This document shows positions 42,117 to 51,844 of a stretch of 64,000 nucleotides of DNA, one piece after another. The stretch comes from CAJWOS01 sp964502005 (lineage in GTDB: Bacteria > Myxococcota_A > UBA796 > UBA2385): assembly GCA_964502005.1 (NCBI GenBank), contig CAZCUX010000001.1, forward strand, positions 511,231-575,230. Reading direction: 5' to 3'. The translations under genes were made by a program, and so were the position numbers. How positions within the stretch are numbered: the stretch's first letter is position 1; each line of letters starts with the position of its first letter. The notes under the pieces are model-generated. The model was not told the DNA's origin, ran no database searches, and saw only the letters and a program-made list of their open reading frames with translations.

Positions 42117-43006
42117 GGCGCGGTCGCGATGAAGCGGGTGACAGCCACCGTCGCCGCGCCAATGCCGAGCACTGCGCCGCACAGCAGCAAGATGGCCAAC
42201 CAGGAGCCCGGCAAAAATGCGAGCTGGTCAATCAAACCAAGCTGGAATGCCGCTTCGAGGCGCGCGGACAAGAGGGTGTGTACGCCCCACAACCCCGCGA
42301 TGGCCAAGCCTGCGCCCACAACACCTTGAATGAAGCCCTCTACGATGAATGGCGCGACGATGTAGCCGGTCGTGGCGCCAACGAGCTTCTGGATTTCGAG
42401 CTCATCCCGTCGATTGTAGATGACGAGGTAGACGGTGTTTGCTACCAAGAACAGCGCAGCAACAAGAATCAGCAGGCCCATGGTGGCGCCGAGGCCCTTG
42501 ACGACGGACAAGAAGGTCTCAAAACGGGTGAGCCACTCTTGGCCGTAGTCGACCTCCGCAAACTCATCGGGCCGCAACCAGGGCGACAGTGCGCTGATTT
42601 GGGCGTCGAGGTCTTTGCTGTCGTGAAGGGTGATTTCCAGGCTCGCGGGCAACACGCCCGGTCCCATCTCGGCGAGCACGTCTGCCAAAGAATCTGCACG
42701 CTCCAGCAGCCATTGCTGTGCATCTTCTTCGCTGATGTAGAGCACCTTTGCGACCCGTGGGTCTTTGCTCAGGCCGTCGCGAATCTGCTCGCGGGTTTCT
42801 TCGGGGACGTCATGTTGAAAATATGCGCTCACGTGGGCGTCTCTGGACCAAGACGACACCGCAGTGTTGATGTTGTGCTGCACCGTCAGGTACATGCCCA
42901 TCAACAGCAGCGCCGCAGCGATGACACCTGTAGACACCGAGTTGAGGTAGAGGTTCTCCCACAACGACCGAATCGAACGCCGAAGAACATGGGGGGCGAC
43001 GCTCAT
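42113..43006 (-). CDS. ftsX: Cell division protein FtsX
   Basis: The 297-residue inner-membrane protein has four spans: one near the N-terminus (SVSTGVIAAALLLMGMYLTV), an extracytoplasmic loop of about 130 residues, then three near the C-terminus (GLLILVAALFLVANTVYLVI, a second near FIQGVVGAGLAIAGLWGV, a third near LAILLLCGAVLGIGAATVA). NRRDELEIQKLVGAT is the conserved FtsX coupling segment to FtsE. It transmits FtsE ATPase cycles to EnvC in the periplasm. Both ends overlap neighbours as ATGA. Confidence 0.95.
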   Translation of the reverse strand: MSVAPHVLRRSIRSLWENLYLNSVSTGVIAAALLLMGMYLTVQHNINTAVSSWSRDAHVSAYFQHDVPEETREQIRDGLSKDPRVAKVLYISEEDAQQWLLERADSLADVLAEMGPGVLPASLEITLHDSKDLDAQISALSPWLRPDEFAEVDYGQEWLTRFETFLSVVKGLGATMGLLILVAALFLVANTVYLVIYNRRDELEIQKLVGATTGYIVAPFIVEGFIQGVVGAGLAIAGLWGVHTLLSARLEAAFQLGLIDQLAFLPGSWLAILLLCGAVLGIGAATVAVTRFIATAP

Positions 43007-43665
43007 CCGCGGCCTCCCGATTCGAGGCGTCCGGCGCGGAAGCGCAGCACGCGATACGGAAAGCGCTGCATGAGGCCGGTGTCGTGTGTGGCGACCAGCA
43101 CGGTGGTTCCGCGCAGATTGATGGCTTGCAAAATCTCCATTACTTCGATGGCCATTGCGCCGTCGAGGTTGCCGGTGGGCTCGTCGGCCAGCAGAATCGA
43201 AGGGTCATTGACGATAGCACGGGCCACCGCGACACGTTGCTGCTCACCGCCAGAGAGGCGTGAGGGGCGGTCATCTCCGCGCCCGCGGAGGCCGACGATG
43301 TTGAGCACTGCGGTGACTTGGCGCTCGATGCGGTCGCGCGGTGTGCCGAGCACTTCGAGCGCCAGGCCGACGTTTTCTGCGACCGTTCGATTCGGAATGA
43401 GCTTGAAGTCCTGAAAGATGATTCCCATATTGCGACGCAGTTTGGGTAGGTCGCCCGAAGACAATGCCGAGACATCCGTGCCATTGATGAGCAGCTTTCC
43501 CGTGGAGGGACGGATTGCGCCGTACAGCATCTTCAACATGGTGGTCTTGCCGGCGCCGCTGGGTCCTGTGATGTAGCAGAACTCGCCCTTCGCGATGTTG
43601 AAGGTGATGTCTTGCAGCGCCGAAACGTCTTTATAGGTCTTTGACACGCGGTAAAGACGAATCAT
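43003..43665 (-). CDS. ftsE: Cell division ATP-binding protein FtsE
   Basis: The 220-residue ABC ATPase has Walker A GPSGAGKT, Q-loop FQDFKLIPNRTV, signature LSGGEQQR and Walker B ILLADEPTGNLD. FQDFKLI and 'NRTVAENV' are typical of FtsE. Start is ATG 43665 (GAGG upstream); the open frame reaches further but without family similarity. It is first of a four-gene operon with ftsX, envC and ctpA, and divergent from nadD. Confidence 0.96.
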   Translation of the reverse strand: MIRLYRVSKTYKDVSALQDITFNIAKGEFCYITGPSGAGKTTMLKMLYGAIRPSTGKLLINGTDVSALSSGDLPKLRRNMGIIFQDFKLIPNRTVAENVGLALEVLGTPRDRIERQVTAVLNIVGLRGRGDDRPSRLSGGEQQRVAVARAIVNDPSILLADEPTGNLDGAMAIEVMEILQAINLRGTTVLVATHDTGLMQRFPYRVLRFRAGRLESGGRG

Positions 43666-43884
43666 CGACCGGGCCTCGGAGGTTGTCGACGGGACCCGGA
43701 GAGGAGGGGGGCCAGCCGATGCGGGAAGCGAGCGGGGACACGAGGGGTGTGTCCCGCGGGGACCAGAGAATGGCGGGGAGGCTGCCACTCTTTTACAATC
43801 GTCCGCGGGTTGCGGACCTGCGGGCGAATGCTAACACGCGGTCGCACAACGCGTTGGATTCTCGCCCCGCCTTGGAGAAGAGAA

Positions 43885-44469
43885 ATGTCGCACCAGCAAA
43901 AGGTCGTGGCCGTTTTTGGTGGTAGTTTCAATCCGCCCCATGTCGGACATGGCATGGTTGCGCGGTGGTTGACCTGGACCGGCTGGGTGGACGCCGTTTG
44001 GTTGGTGCCGGTCTATCGGCACGCATTTGAAGGCCGCCACGACAAGCGCCTCGCGCCCTTTGCCGCGCGATTGGAGTGGTGCGCGGCGTTCTGTGCGGAC
44101 TTGGGGCCCGGCATCGAGGTGTGTGGCGTTGAGGCCGAGCTTCCGGTGCCGTCTTACACCATCGACACCTTACGGCATCTCCGGGCGACGGTTCCCGATA
44201 CGCGCTTTCGATTGGTCGTAGGCGCTGATGCACTGCCGCATTTGCCTGCCTGGCGCGCGTGGGAGGCCATCGCGGCAGAGTTTGACCCTATCATCGTGGG
44301 GCGGCAAGGCTATCCGATACCGGAGAGCGTCGATGCTATCGACTTTCCCGAGGTAAGCAGCACCGAAGTTCGTCGCCGAATTCGCGACGGCGCGCCGGTT
44401 TCCCACTTATTGACCCGTCGTGTGCGCGGTTTGGTCGATGCGCGGGCTTGGGATGCTCCGTCGGAGTGA
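43885..44469 (+). CDS. nadD: Nicotinate-nucleotide adenylyltransferase NadD
   Basis: NadD adenylates nicotinate mononucleotide in NAD synthesis. The 194-residue cytoplasmic protein has the nucleotidyltransferase motif GGSFNPPHVGH (10-20) and the C-terminal SSTEVRRRI (the ISSTxxR motif). ATG 43885 with GGAGAAG upstream is chosen. It is divergent from ftsE and ends six bases before the convergent Kelch gene. Confidence 0.94.
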   Translation: MSHQQKVVAVFGGSFNPPHVGHGMVARWLTWTGWVDAVWLVPVYRHAFEGRHDKRLAPFAARLEWCAAFCADLGPGIEVCGVEAELPVPSYTIDTLRHLRATVPDTRFRLVVGADALPHLPAWRAWEAIAAEFDPIIVGRQGYPIPESVDAIDFPEVSSTEVRRRIRDGAPVSHLLTRRVRGLVDARAWDAPSE

Positions 44470-44474
44470 TGGGC

Positions 44475-46190
44475 TCACTCCGCCGTTGGCAAGAAAAACG
44501 CGGCACCCAAAGAACCTTGGTCGTTGCGGTCGATTCCGCCGACCACCACGCCCAAACCACGAACTGGCTCCACTGCGACGGCGGGCAATACCGCGGGACC
44601 CGACAGGTCTCCTTCGGTCGATGTGGGACTGCAGGAGGCAAGTTCCACAAAGTCTCCCAGCTCAGGGTTGAACACCTCCGCGCAAGCGATGGCGTTTTCG
44701 CCACGCCACCAATGGCTGTCGATATTGTTCGTGCCACCGACAACCATGACGCGGCCGTCGGGCAGCCGAACCATTGCGTGCATGGCCCGTGCGAGGTGCA
44801 TCGGGCCTACGCTCGACCAGCTCCCATCTGCAGGGTCGTAGACCCACGCTTCGTTGGTGACGCCATAGACGCCCGCCGCGTAGGTCGCGCCTCCCGCGAC
44901 CAGGACCCGTCCATCGGCGAGGCCGACCATTGCGTGATGAAAGAGCTCCTTCGGAAGCCGAATGCCGGACTCGGCTTGGGGGGTATAGGCGCCGGAGGTC
45001 GAAACGATGCCGCACCCGTCGTTTGTGTAGTAGGCATCACCAATCGACGAAAACTCAAATCCGCCGCACAACAACACGCCGCGGTCGCCGAGGGCTGCGG
45101 CCCCATGCCACAACCAGGTGGGCTCTTCGTTGGGTTGCTCGATGGCTCGCATCTTTAGCGTGGAGCCTTCGAAGAAGTGCATGGTGTCGTTGGGGCGATA
45201 GGAGTTGTCTTCGTCGGTTTGCTCGGTGCCCCCGGAAATCACCACATTCCCGGCCGCGTCGCTGACCGCCAAATGAGACCGCGTGGGGACCGTCAGGTTG
45301 TAGTCGGAGGATTCGAGGGCGGTATCGGTGGTGGGGTCCCACAAAAATGCGTGGTCCGTCACTTGGGAGGTGTCCCAATAGTCGGTGCTGCCGCCGGCAA
45401 CCAAGATGAGGTTGCGGTTTTCGTGGGTGCCGCCCAAGCGTGTGGCGGTATGTCCTGCGCGGCCCGGCTCGTCGACTTCGCTGGGGTAGACGGGCATTGC
45501 GCCGACGGTGCTGAACACGAGGCCGTCTTGGGGACGGTCGAGGTTGAGGCGACGCACGGCGCTTGTAGCACGGCCGCGGGGCGCGCTCGTGGAGGCGACG
45601 CGGTCGGTGCCGCCAAACAGCAACAGACCGCCGGAACCGTCCGCGACAAGAGCGGCGCCGGCTGCACCTTCGGTAAGGTTGCTCAGCCACGCGAAAGATT
45701 CGACGTGGGCCATGAGGATGGACACTTCATCGTCGCCGCTTGCGATGGACACGGAGCCGCTTTGGCCGATGGTGACCATCTTTCCATCTGCGTCGTAGCC
45801 CTCAATCTGCAGCACGGCATTGTCGAGGGCGGCGAGACCTTCGGCGCGGTTCAAATCGCCGCGGGCGATGTCGTCAAATGTCCACCGCCCAACTTCGGCG
45901 CCGTCTTGGAGAACGACGAGGACGAGGGACACGACATCGTCGAATAGGTTGCCTTGGTTGAGCGGCAGTACGATATGAACGGTGAGGTCAAATACGGTCA
46001 CATCGACAGAGTCAGTGTTACCCCCGTCGGTAGTGCCACTTTCCGTGCTGCCATTGGGTGTCTTGGTGGGCTCTGCGCTGCCACATCCGACAGCCAAGGC
46101 AAACCCTCCGAGCGCGACGAGCCGACGCGCGGCAAAAGGCAAGCGAACAGCGGGAGGGTAGGGGAGGTTACCAGAAGACAACGGTCGCAT
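44475..46190 (-). CDS. Kelch-repeat lipoprotein
   Basis: From ATG 46190 the 571-residue protein has a long n-region and lipoprotein signal RRLVALGGFALAVGC (lipobox AVGC), then a Gly/Ser/Thr-rich linker, a beta domain, and from about residue 180 Kelch-like blades with paired Gly (LLLFGG, LILVAGG, VVISGG, VLLCGG, VLVAGG, VMVVGG, LGVVVGG), six to seven in number, consistent with a beta-propeller. The ribosome-binding site is poor; a TTG start further in is possible. Propellers on the cell surface usually bind ligands. No partner gene is evident. Confidence 0.82.
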   Translation of the reverse strand: MRPLSSGNLPYPPAVRLPFAARRLVALGGFALAVGCGSAEPTKTPNGSTESGTTDGGNTDSVDVTVFDLTVHIVLPLNQGNLFDDVVSLVLVVLQDGAEVGRWTFDDIARGDLNRAEGLAALDNAVLQIEGYDADGKMVTIGQSGSVSIASGDDEVSILMAHVESFAWLSNLTEGAAGAALVADGSGGLLLFGGTDRVASTSAPRGRATSAVRRLNLDRPQDGLVFSTVGAMPVYPSEVDEPGRAGHTATRLGGTHENRNLILVAGGSTDYWDTSQVTDHAFLWDPTTDTALESSDYNLTVPTRSHLAVSDAAGNVVISGGTEQTDEDNSYRPNDTMHFFEGSTLKMRAIEQPNEEPTWLWHGAAALGDRGVLLCGGFEFSSIGDAYYTNDGCGIVSTSGAYTPQAESGIRLPKELFHHAMVGLADGRVLVAGGATYAAGVYGVTNEAWVYDPADGSWSSVGPMHLARAMHAMVRLPDGRVMVVGGTNNIDSHWWRGENAIACAEVFNPELGDFVELASCSPTSTEGDLSGPAVLPAVAVEPVRGLGVVVGGIDRNDQGSLGAAFFLPTAE

Positions 46191-46414
46191 GGGCGGAGGG
46201 TAGGTGCCTCGGGACACGGTGTCAAGGTGTAGCGCCCATCGCGCGGGGAACTGCATTCAAAATGTCGGCTTTGGATGGGGACTCGCTGTCGTTTCGCCCG
46301 ATTGTCATAAATGTGCGGGCGACCGAGACCGCAGCGCAGGTCGGTCGCGAGATCTCTCCGCGACGGTGGGCCGCGGTGAATTCGGATACAAGGTGTTTGG
46401 CTGTGGAGGTGGTC

Positions 46415-47152
46415 GTGTCGTCTGAGCTTCCTTTGCGACAAGCGGCAGGCTTGGGGCGTCGTGCGGATGTGGTTCACGGCTTTACGACCCGTGTGGGCGA
46501 AAATGGCGTTCGTTTGGACCTTGGCCTCGCCGCCACCGACCACTTGTGGTCCACCGTTGCACGCCACCTGGGCGTAGATGGCGCGGAAACGGCGCGTTTG
46601 CGGCAGGTTCATGGCGCGGACGTGTTCGAAGTGCAGCAGGGTGGTGTCGCGGGGGATGGTGACGCCCTCTGGACCACCACGCCGGGTCTCGTGTTGGCGG
46701 TGCGAACTGCGGACTGCGTCCCCGTATTGCTGGCCGCTGGCGAGCCGTGTGTGGCCGTTGGCGCTGCCCATGCAGGGTGGCGTGGGCTGGCGGCCGGCGT
46801 GCTTCCTGCGCTTGTGGGGGCCCTTCGTGGGCGGGTGGGCGAGGTGTCGCTGCATGCCGCGATTGGTCCGGCGATTTGTGGGCGCTGCTACGAGGTAGGC
46901 CCAGAGGTCGTCGCGGGAATCTCGGCACAAGGCGTTCCAGAGTCCGTGTTTGTTCGTACGATTACGAACGCGCCACGCCCATTTGTTGATGTGCGTGCGG
47001 CGGCGGTCTTTCAGTTGCAACAGTTGGGCGTGGTGACGGTGGAATGCGCGACCGACTGCACCGCTGAAGACCCCCTGTTGTGGTCCCATCGGCGCGATGG
47101 TGCATCACGGGGCAGCCTCGCGGGTGTCATTGCGTTTCGGCACACGCGATGA
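46415..47152 (+). CDS. pgeF: Peptidoglycan editing factor PgeF (YfiH/laccase-domain family)
   Basis: The 245-residue protein matches the laccase-domain family: LRQVHGADVFEV, RTADCVPVLLAA, AAHAGWRGLAAGVL and GPAICGRCYEVG hold the Cys/His metal ligands. In E. coli YfiH removes cytoplasmic precursors with L-Ser in place of L-Ala from peptidoglycan synthesis; family members also show purine nucleosidase or phosphorylase activity. GTG 46415 with GGAGGT five bases upstream is chosen; upstream in-frame starts lack family similarity. The next gene overlaps it (ATGA). Confidence 0.9.
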   Translation: MSSELPLRQAAGLGRRADVVHGFTTRVGENGVRLDLGLAATDHLWSTVARHLGVDGAETARLRQVHGADVFEVQQGGVAGDGDALWTTTPGLVLAVRTADCVPVLLAAGEPCVAVGAAHAGWRGLAAGVLPALVGALRGRVGEVSLHAAIGPAICGRCYEVGPEVVAGISAQGVPESVFVRTITNAPRPFVDVRAAAVFQLQQLGVVTVECATDCTAEDPLLWSHRRDGASRGSLAGVIAFRHTR

Positions 47153-48219
47153 AGCGGGCGTATGCCGCGTTGATGTGCTGGGCGGCCTCTTGCGGCGGTG
47201 ACCCGCGCTTGGATGCGCCGAAGTCCGCGCTCGCGCATTGGGACGAAGCAGAATCGGCGGCAGCCGCGGGGGACGCGCGCCGTGCCGAAGCTGCGTGGAA
47301 CTCCGCGTGGGAAGCAGACCCCCAAAGTGCAGCGCTGGCGCGGGCCGTGGCGCATGCTGCCGCGAAGCGGGAAGACTGGGAAACGGCGATTCGCGTGCTC
47401 ACAGAAGTCGAAGCGCGTGTGCCATTGGCAGCGCGGGGACCTGTCGCTTGGGACCGCGCTGTCTACCGCATTCGGCAGCACGACATCGAAGGGGCCCTGG
47501 CCGACGTGCGCGCGGCGCAAGCGGCGGGCGTGGACCCCCGCGCGATGGGTGCCGACTCCGACCTCGCATTGCTCGCGGCGGTGCCGGAGGGGCTCGCGCT
47601 TTTGCCATTGGTGACAGCGCAGGTTGCCGATATGGGCGCGCCGGCGGATGTGTTGTCGGGCGAAGAATGGGAATGGACGCTCCGGGTCGTGGGGCCGCCG
47701 GGGGATGTCGAGCTGGTGCCCCGCGCGCCGTTTCCCGATGGCGTTGTGCTGCGGCGTGTCGTCGAAGATGTCCTGTCGGCCGACGATTACGAGGTCCATC
47801 GCCAGTTTGGCCTTCGTTTTGCGATGGGCGGCACGGGCCCGGTCTCCTTGCCCGCTTTGCATGTGCGGGTGGGGGCCCACCAGGCCACGCTGCCGGGACG
47901 ACGGGTGGAACGGGTTGCGTTTGGCGCTACGGCACAAGAAGGGAAGGCAGGGCTTGTGGTCGTGCCGGTGCCCTCATCGTTCGCGACGCAGCCTTCGACG
48001 GTCGAACGCAAGACCTCGCCCAATCTCTCGGTTGCCCTTTGGCCGGCGCACCTGCCGTGTCAATGGACGGAGCGGCCGCCGGAGCTGTGTACGCTCGAAT
48101 ATCGGGTGGCAGGCCAACCAGTTTGGTCGGGCGGGGCTGCGGTTTTGGGCGCATCGGGGGCGTGGCGGTGTGGGTCCGAACACGGAACCTTGCCGAAACA
48201 CGCGGGACATAGTCCGTGA
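47149..48219 (+). CDS. TPR-like lipoprotein (356 aa)
   Basis: ATG overlaps the pgeF stop. Signal MKRAYAALMCWAASC with a borderline lipobox (AASC). Residues 25-150 are Ala-rich helical repeats resembling TPRs (AWNSAWEADPQSAALARAVA, EDWETAIRVLTEVEARVP). The C-terminal 200 residues are beta-rich (EWTLRVVGPPGDVELVPRAP and on), reminiscent of BatD-like Ig modules, but this is weak. Two late Cys pairs (LPCQW/ELCTLEY and WRC). Function unknown. GC is higher than in neighbouring genes. Confidence 0.6.
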   Translation: MKRAYAALMCWAASCGGDPRLDAPKSALAHWDEAESAAAAGDARRAEAAWNSAWEADPQSAALARAVAHAAAKREDWETAIRVLTEVEARVPLAARGPVAWDRAVYRIRQHDIEGALADVRAAQAAGVDPRAMGADSDLALLAAVPEGLALLPLVTAQVADMGAPADVLSGEEWEWTLRVVGPPGDVELVPRAPFPDGVVLRRVVEDVLSADDYEVHRQFGLRFAMGGTGPVSLPALHVRVGAHQATLPGRRVERVAFGATAQEGKAGLVVVPVPSSFATQPSTVERKTSPNLSVALWPAHLPCQWTERPPELCTLEYRVAGQPVWSGGAAVLGASGAWRCGSEHGTLPKHAGHSP

Positions 48220-48234
48220 AAACCGCGTGCTGGC

Positions 48235-48921
48235 CTACTCGCTCGCGGTGCCCAATGGCGCGGACGTGGAGGCATCGGCCCCAAGAGCGCGTCCTCTGAC
48301 GGCGACGGTGAGGCGCATCCGGTCTTGGTTTTGGCGCTGTCCGAAGAGTGCGTAATAGGGCTCGAACCCAAAGTCAGTATGGGTAATCGAGCCTTCCCCT
48401 TCGAGGGAAAGCTGACCGTTGTTTTCGATGGCCTTTACCCGGAGCGCCACGGGGCGGCTGGTGCCCCGCAAGGTGAGCTCGCCGCGAATGATGGTGTGGC
48501 CCCCGTCCGTGGGCTCACAGCCCGTGACTTTGTAGGTCAACGTGGGGAAGTGGTCGACGAAAAGTTGGTCACGACCGAGCATATGCTCGTTGATACTCTC
48601 GCGGTCGGACGCGGTGAGCGGTCGGTTGAAGCCTTCTGCTTTTCGCTCATTGGCGTCGTCGGCGACCAATCGGGCGACGGGCACACTGAACTCACCTTGG
48701 CATTGGGAGCCTTGTCCCCAACGCAAGCGGCCGGACCACTCTGTCGCGACGACGACATGGTGATGGGAACGCCCGCTGTTTTCGGTGGCAGGGTCTTCGA
48801 AGACAAGCGCGGCGAGGCGGCCGGTCTTGTTGGAAAACGTATACACCAAAGGCGAAGTGTCGCCCGTCGGGGGGGGCTCTTGCGCGAGCGCCACGAGCAA
48901 CACAGTGGTCGGTGAAAGCAT
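48235..48921 (-). CDS. YceI-like periplasmic protein
   Basis: From ATG 48921 the 228-residue protein has a short signal (MLSPTTVLLVALAQ). The body reads like a YceI beta-barrel, whose members bind polyprenoid or amide lipids: LVYTFSNKTGRLAALVFED, then SINEHMLGRDQLFVDHFPTL (the family's 'R..HM....F....P.i.F' region), then GELTLRGTSRPVALRVKA (the 'G.LtlhG.t.pv....' strand). Two Cys (SQCQG, TGCEP). It follows the beta-helix gene by 62 bases and is probably in the same transcript. Confidence 0.75.
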   Translation of the reverse strand: MLSPTTVLLVALAQEPPPTGDTSPLVYTFSNKTGRLAALVFEDPATENSGRSHHHVVVATEWSGRLRWGQGSQCQGEFSVPVARLVADDANERKAEGFNRPLTASDRESINEHMLGRDQLFVDHFPTLTYKVTGCEPTDGGHTIIRGELTLRGTSRPVALRVKAIENNGQLSLEGEGSITHTDFGFEPYYALFGQRQNQDRMRLTVAVRGRALGADASTSAPLGTASE

Positions 48922-48983
48922 GAACACTATTTCCGGAGTAAAATGTCGTGAGAAGAAATACGGGGACGAACCGGGTCGCTCGT

Positions 48984-51683
48984 TTAGAGCGCCGGACCGC
49001 ACCAAGCATCGCATCCGTTGTGGCTGCCGGCGATATTGCCGCTGAGGTCGAGGGCATCGCAGGCCACGACCTCTACGGTCGAATCGCAGGTCATTCCGTA
49101 GGTGCCGGCGTTGGTGATGCTGGACGGCAATGTAGCGTCGCCGGTGACCGTCGAGCCGCTCGCAATCGAAATGCCGGACGTGCCGACGTCGGCGATGTTG
49201 ACGGTCGTGAGGGAGATGTCGGCGCCGTAAATCGCGCGAATCGCGTCTGCACCTATGTTTTGGATGGTTGTGCTATCGATTTCCGTCTCGATGGCGTCGC
49301 CTTGGAGGAACAAGCCGTAGCCTGCGACGGTGTCGATTTCCGAGTCCAGAATGGTCAACGTGGTCGTTCCGGGGTACGAATCGCTGCCAAAGTCGCCAAC
49401 GATTTCGATAGCACCGTCGTTTTCGACGTTGGTGATAGACACTCCGTCGAGAAGGATATCGGTTTCACCGTAGTAAGTATACGCGTAGATTGCGGCTTGG
49501 TAGGCCCACGAGGGGTCGGTGTTGACCCTATCGATGGTGACGTCGACCAACTCGATGTTGGGATAGGAGTCGGAGTATGCGTAGGAGTACAGGGCATACG
49601 TGGGGAAGTTCTCGATGCTATCGCCGTCCATAGAGAGGGAGCATCCACTGAGACCAACCGCGCGACCGATATACGAGCTCGTGTAAGAGAAGCTCAACTC
49701 GCCGTCATAATAGTACTCTACGGCGTATTCATACTCCGTGCCATTGCGGAACTCATTGTCGCTGAGCTTGGCTTGGCCAAGTTCGCAAGCCACGGCGGAG
49801 CCCGCAACTTCGGAGAAGGTGTTGCCGGAGACATCGAAGGTGAACTCGCCCGACAGTTCGAGCGCGGACATGCGGTAGTTTTGCCAGGTGTTGTCACTGA
49901 TGTTGGCGGCCGTGCTGATGACTTGTGTGCCGTATGTGCCGTCAACAAACACGTTGTCGGTGATTTCGAGGGGCGCCGACTGGTAAGAAACGATGTCGAG
50001 CCCGGTCGTGTCATAATAGACGTACTGGGTGGTGTAGGTTCCGTAGTCGTATACCGGGCCTTCGTAGACCCGCTCGCGCTGGTTTTCGGAGAACGCGTTG
50101 TCCGAAATCGTTGCGCCGGCGCTCATGTAGTCGACGATGCTGGCGGTAATCCACTGGTTGTCGATGTCGACGGGGCTTGCTTGGCGGAAGGTGTTGCCGA
50201 CAGCAACCAACGAACCATTGAAGTTCATGACGCCAGCGCAGCCGTTGGCCGCGACATCGGCTCCGCTTATGGAGACGGCGGAACGTATGCCGGTGATTCC
50301 GTATCCTTCGTTGTTTTGAATCTCACCGCCCGTCCACAATACGCTGCTGTCGATGAAGACTGCGGCGGCGTGGCGGTCGACGGTCAAGCAGGCGGTGGAG
50401 ATGTCTTCGGGCTCGCGCTCTTTGAGACCGGTGACGCTCACGTCTTCGAGCGTGAGCCCAATCGTCCCCGAGTAGATTCCGTGGCGGCCATTGTCGACGA
50501 ACTGCACGCGGGCGAGTGTCGCGCGGCCCCCTTCGTAGGGAACGACGAAGGCACCGGCGTTGTTGTAGCCTTCAATCGTGGAGTCGGAGAGGAGGATGTC
50601 GTCGCCGGCCAAGAACAGCGCGGTGCCGTTTTGGTTGGCGTTTCCGCTGCCGTCGTCGGCGTTCCAGGTTGCGTCGGGGACGTTGACCGTGTTGGTCTCC
50701 GAGCCGGACACCATGAGGTTGGTCATCGAGACCGGCTGGGGCGTGACGACGTAGATGCCGTGGAAATAGCCGTCTGTCACCGTCAAGCCGTCGAGCGTGA
50801 CATCGCCCAAAATGGCCGCGATGTTGTAGAGGCCGAGGTTGAGGATGTCGTCGGTCATCGAGAGGTCGGCGTCGTCAGCAAACACGTTGACGAAGGCGTT
50901 GCCGACGTACTCGGAGGACATCGAGATGATGCTTGCGCCGTCGGTCGCGTAAACGCCGTGTCCATCGGGGTAAGAGGTCTCGTCGCTCGTGAGCGTGCCG
51001 ACAATCGCCGACCCTGCGATGGTGACCTGCCCGCCCGCGGTAGCGAAAACACCGTATGCGATGTTGGACTCGACGATGCTGTCCTGGAGGGTCACTTCGG
51101 CTTGATCGACCGAAAGCCCGCCTTCGGTGTTTCCGCGAAGCAGCACATTCTCCAATACGACGGCCTCCGACTTTTCAACGGAAATGCCCCAGTTTCCGGC
51201 CGTTTCTACCGCCACATCGGACAAGGTGATGTCGGACAAGGTCGCGCCGGCCTCTTCGGGTGCGATGCGTGCGCCCGTGCGGCTGGTCGAAAGCGTAACT
51301 CCAGAGAGAGTCACGTTGGACGCGGTGATGCTGATGCCGTACTCGTTGGTGGGCGCCTGCAGCACCAGTTGGTCCGAGCCGGGCCCTTGAATGGTGACGC
51401 CTTTGTTGACGACAACACGCTCTTCGTGGACACCTTCGCCTGCGCAAAGCTCGATGACACTCCCCTCGGAGGCCACTTCGATGGCGTCTGTGATCCAGGC
51501 GTATCCACCCGCACCGTCGACCAAGATGCAGCCCTCATCGTACGAAGGGCCTGGGTCACCGGAGTCATCGGTGGTGCCATTGGGGTCGGTGGTGCCGGAG
51601 CCATTTTCGGAAGCACCTTTGTCTGCACAAGCTGCAAGAAAAAGCGTGGGCACCAAGATTCGCGCGGAAGGAAACAGACGCAT
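48984..51683 (-). CDS. Large Tyr-rich right-handed beta-helix lipoprotein
   Basis: Start is ATG 51683 (GGAG upstream) with signal MRLFPSARILVPTLFLAAC. The 899-residue protein has an acidic Gly/Ser/Thr linker, then many parallel-beta-helix coils of the pectate-lyase-like type: YGISITASNVTLSGVTLSTS, NWGISVEKSEAVVLENVLLR, and further N-x-G-I/V units. No polysaccharide lyase active-site pattern is evident. The stretch around residues 540-760 is rich in Tyr (for example DYGTYTTQYVYYDTT, YAVEYYYDG, YALYSYAYSDSY, YAYTYYGE). Acidic and secreted, it may be an adhesin or polysaccharide-binding surface protein. Divergent from the carboxyltransferase gene. Confidence 0.82.
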   Translation of the reverse strand: MRLFPSARILVPTLFLAACADKGASENGSGTTDPNGTTDDSGDPGPSYDEGCILVDGAGGYAWITDAIEVASEGSVIELCAGEGVHEERVVVNKGVTIQGPGSDQLVLQAPTNEYGISITASNVTLSGVTLSTSRTGARIAPEEAGATLSDITLSDVAVETAGNWGISVEKSEAVVLENVLLRGNTEGGLSVDQAEVTLQDSIVESNIAYGVFATAGGQVTIAGSAIVGTLTSDETSYPDGHGVYATDGASIISMSSEYVGNAFVNVFADDADLSMTDDILNLGLYNIAAILGDVTLDGLTVTDGYFHGIYVVTPQPVSMTNLMVSGSETNTVNVPDATWNADDGSGNANQNGTALFLAGDDILLSDSTIEGYNNAGAFVVPYEGGRATLARVQFVDNGRHGIYSGTIGLTLEDVSVTGLKEREPEDISTACLTVDRHAAAVFIDSSVLWTGGEIQNNEGYGITGIRSAVSISGADVAANGCAGVMNFNGSLVAVGNTFRQASPVDIDNQWITASIVDYMSAGATISDNAFSENQRERVYEGPVYDYGTYTTQYVYYDTTGLDIVSYQSAPLEITDNVFVDGTYGTQVISTAANISDNTWQNYRMSALELSGEFTFDVSGNTFSEVAGSAVACELGQAKLSDNEFRNGTEYEYAVEYYYDGELSFSYTSSYIGRAVGLSGCSLSMDGDSIENFPTYALYSYAYSDSYPNIELVDVTIDRVNTDPSWAYQAAIYAYTYYGETDILLDGVSITNVENDGAIEIVGDFGSDSYPGTTTLTILDSEIDTVAGYGLFLQGDAIETEIDSTTIQNIGADAIRAIYGADISLTTVNIADVGTSGISIASGSTVTGDATLPSSITNAGTYGMTCDSTVEVVACDALDLSGNIAGSHNGCDAWCGPAL

Positions 51684-51844
51684 GCAGGCTCCAGGATCGG
51701 CACGGCGGCCGTCGCGTAGGGGGAAGATACCCCCTTGCATGACCAGTGTGGGGTCTCGAACCCGACATATGGGCGAAGAGAATGATAACCGTAGAGTCTG
51801 TCGGGCCGCAGAGCCAGTGCTTGTGCCCGCGAGAGGAGCAGTTG

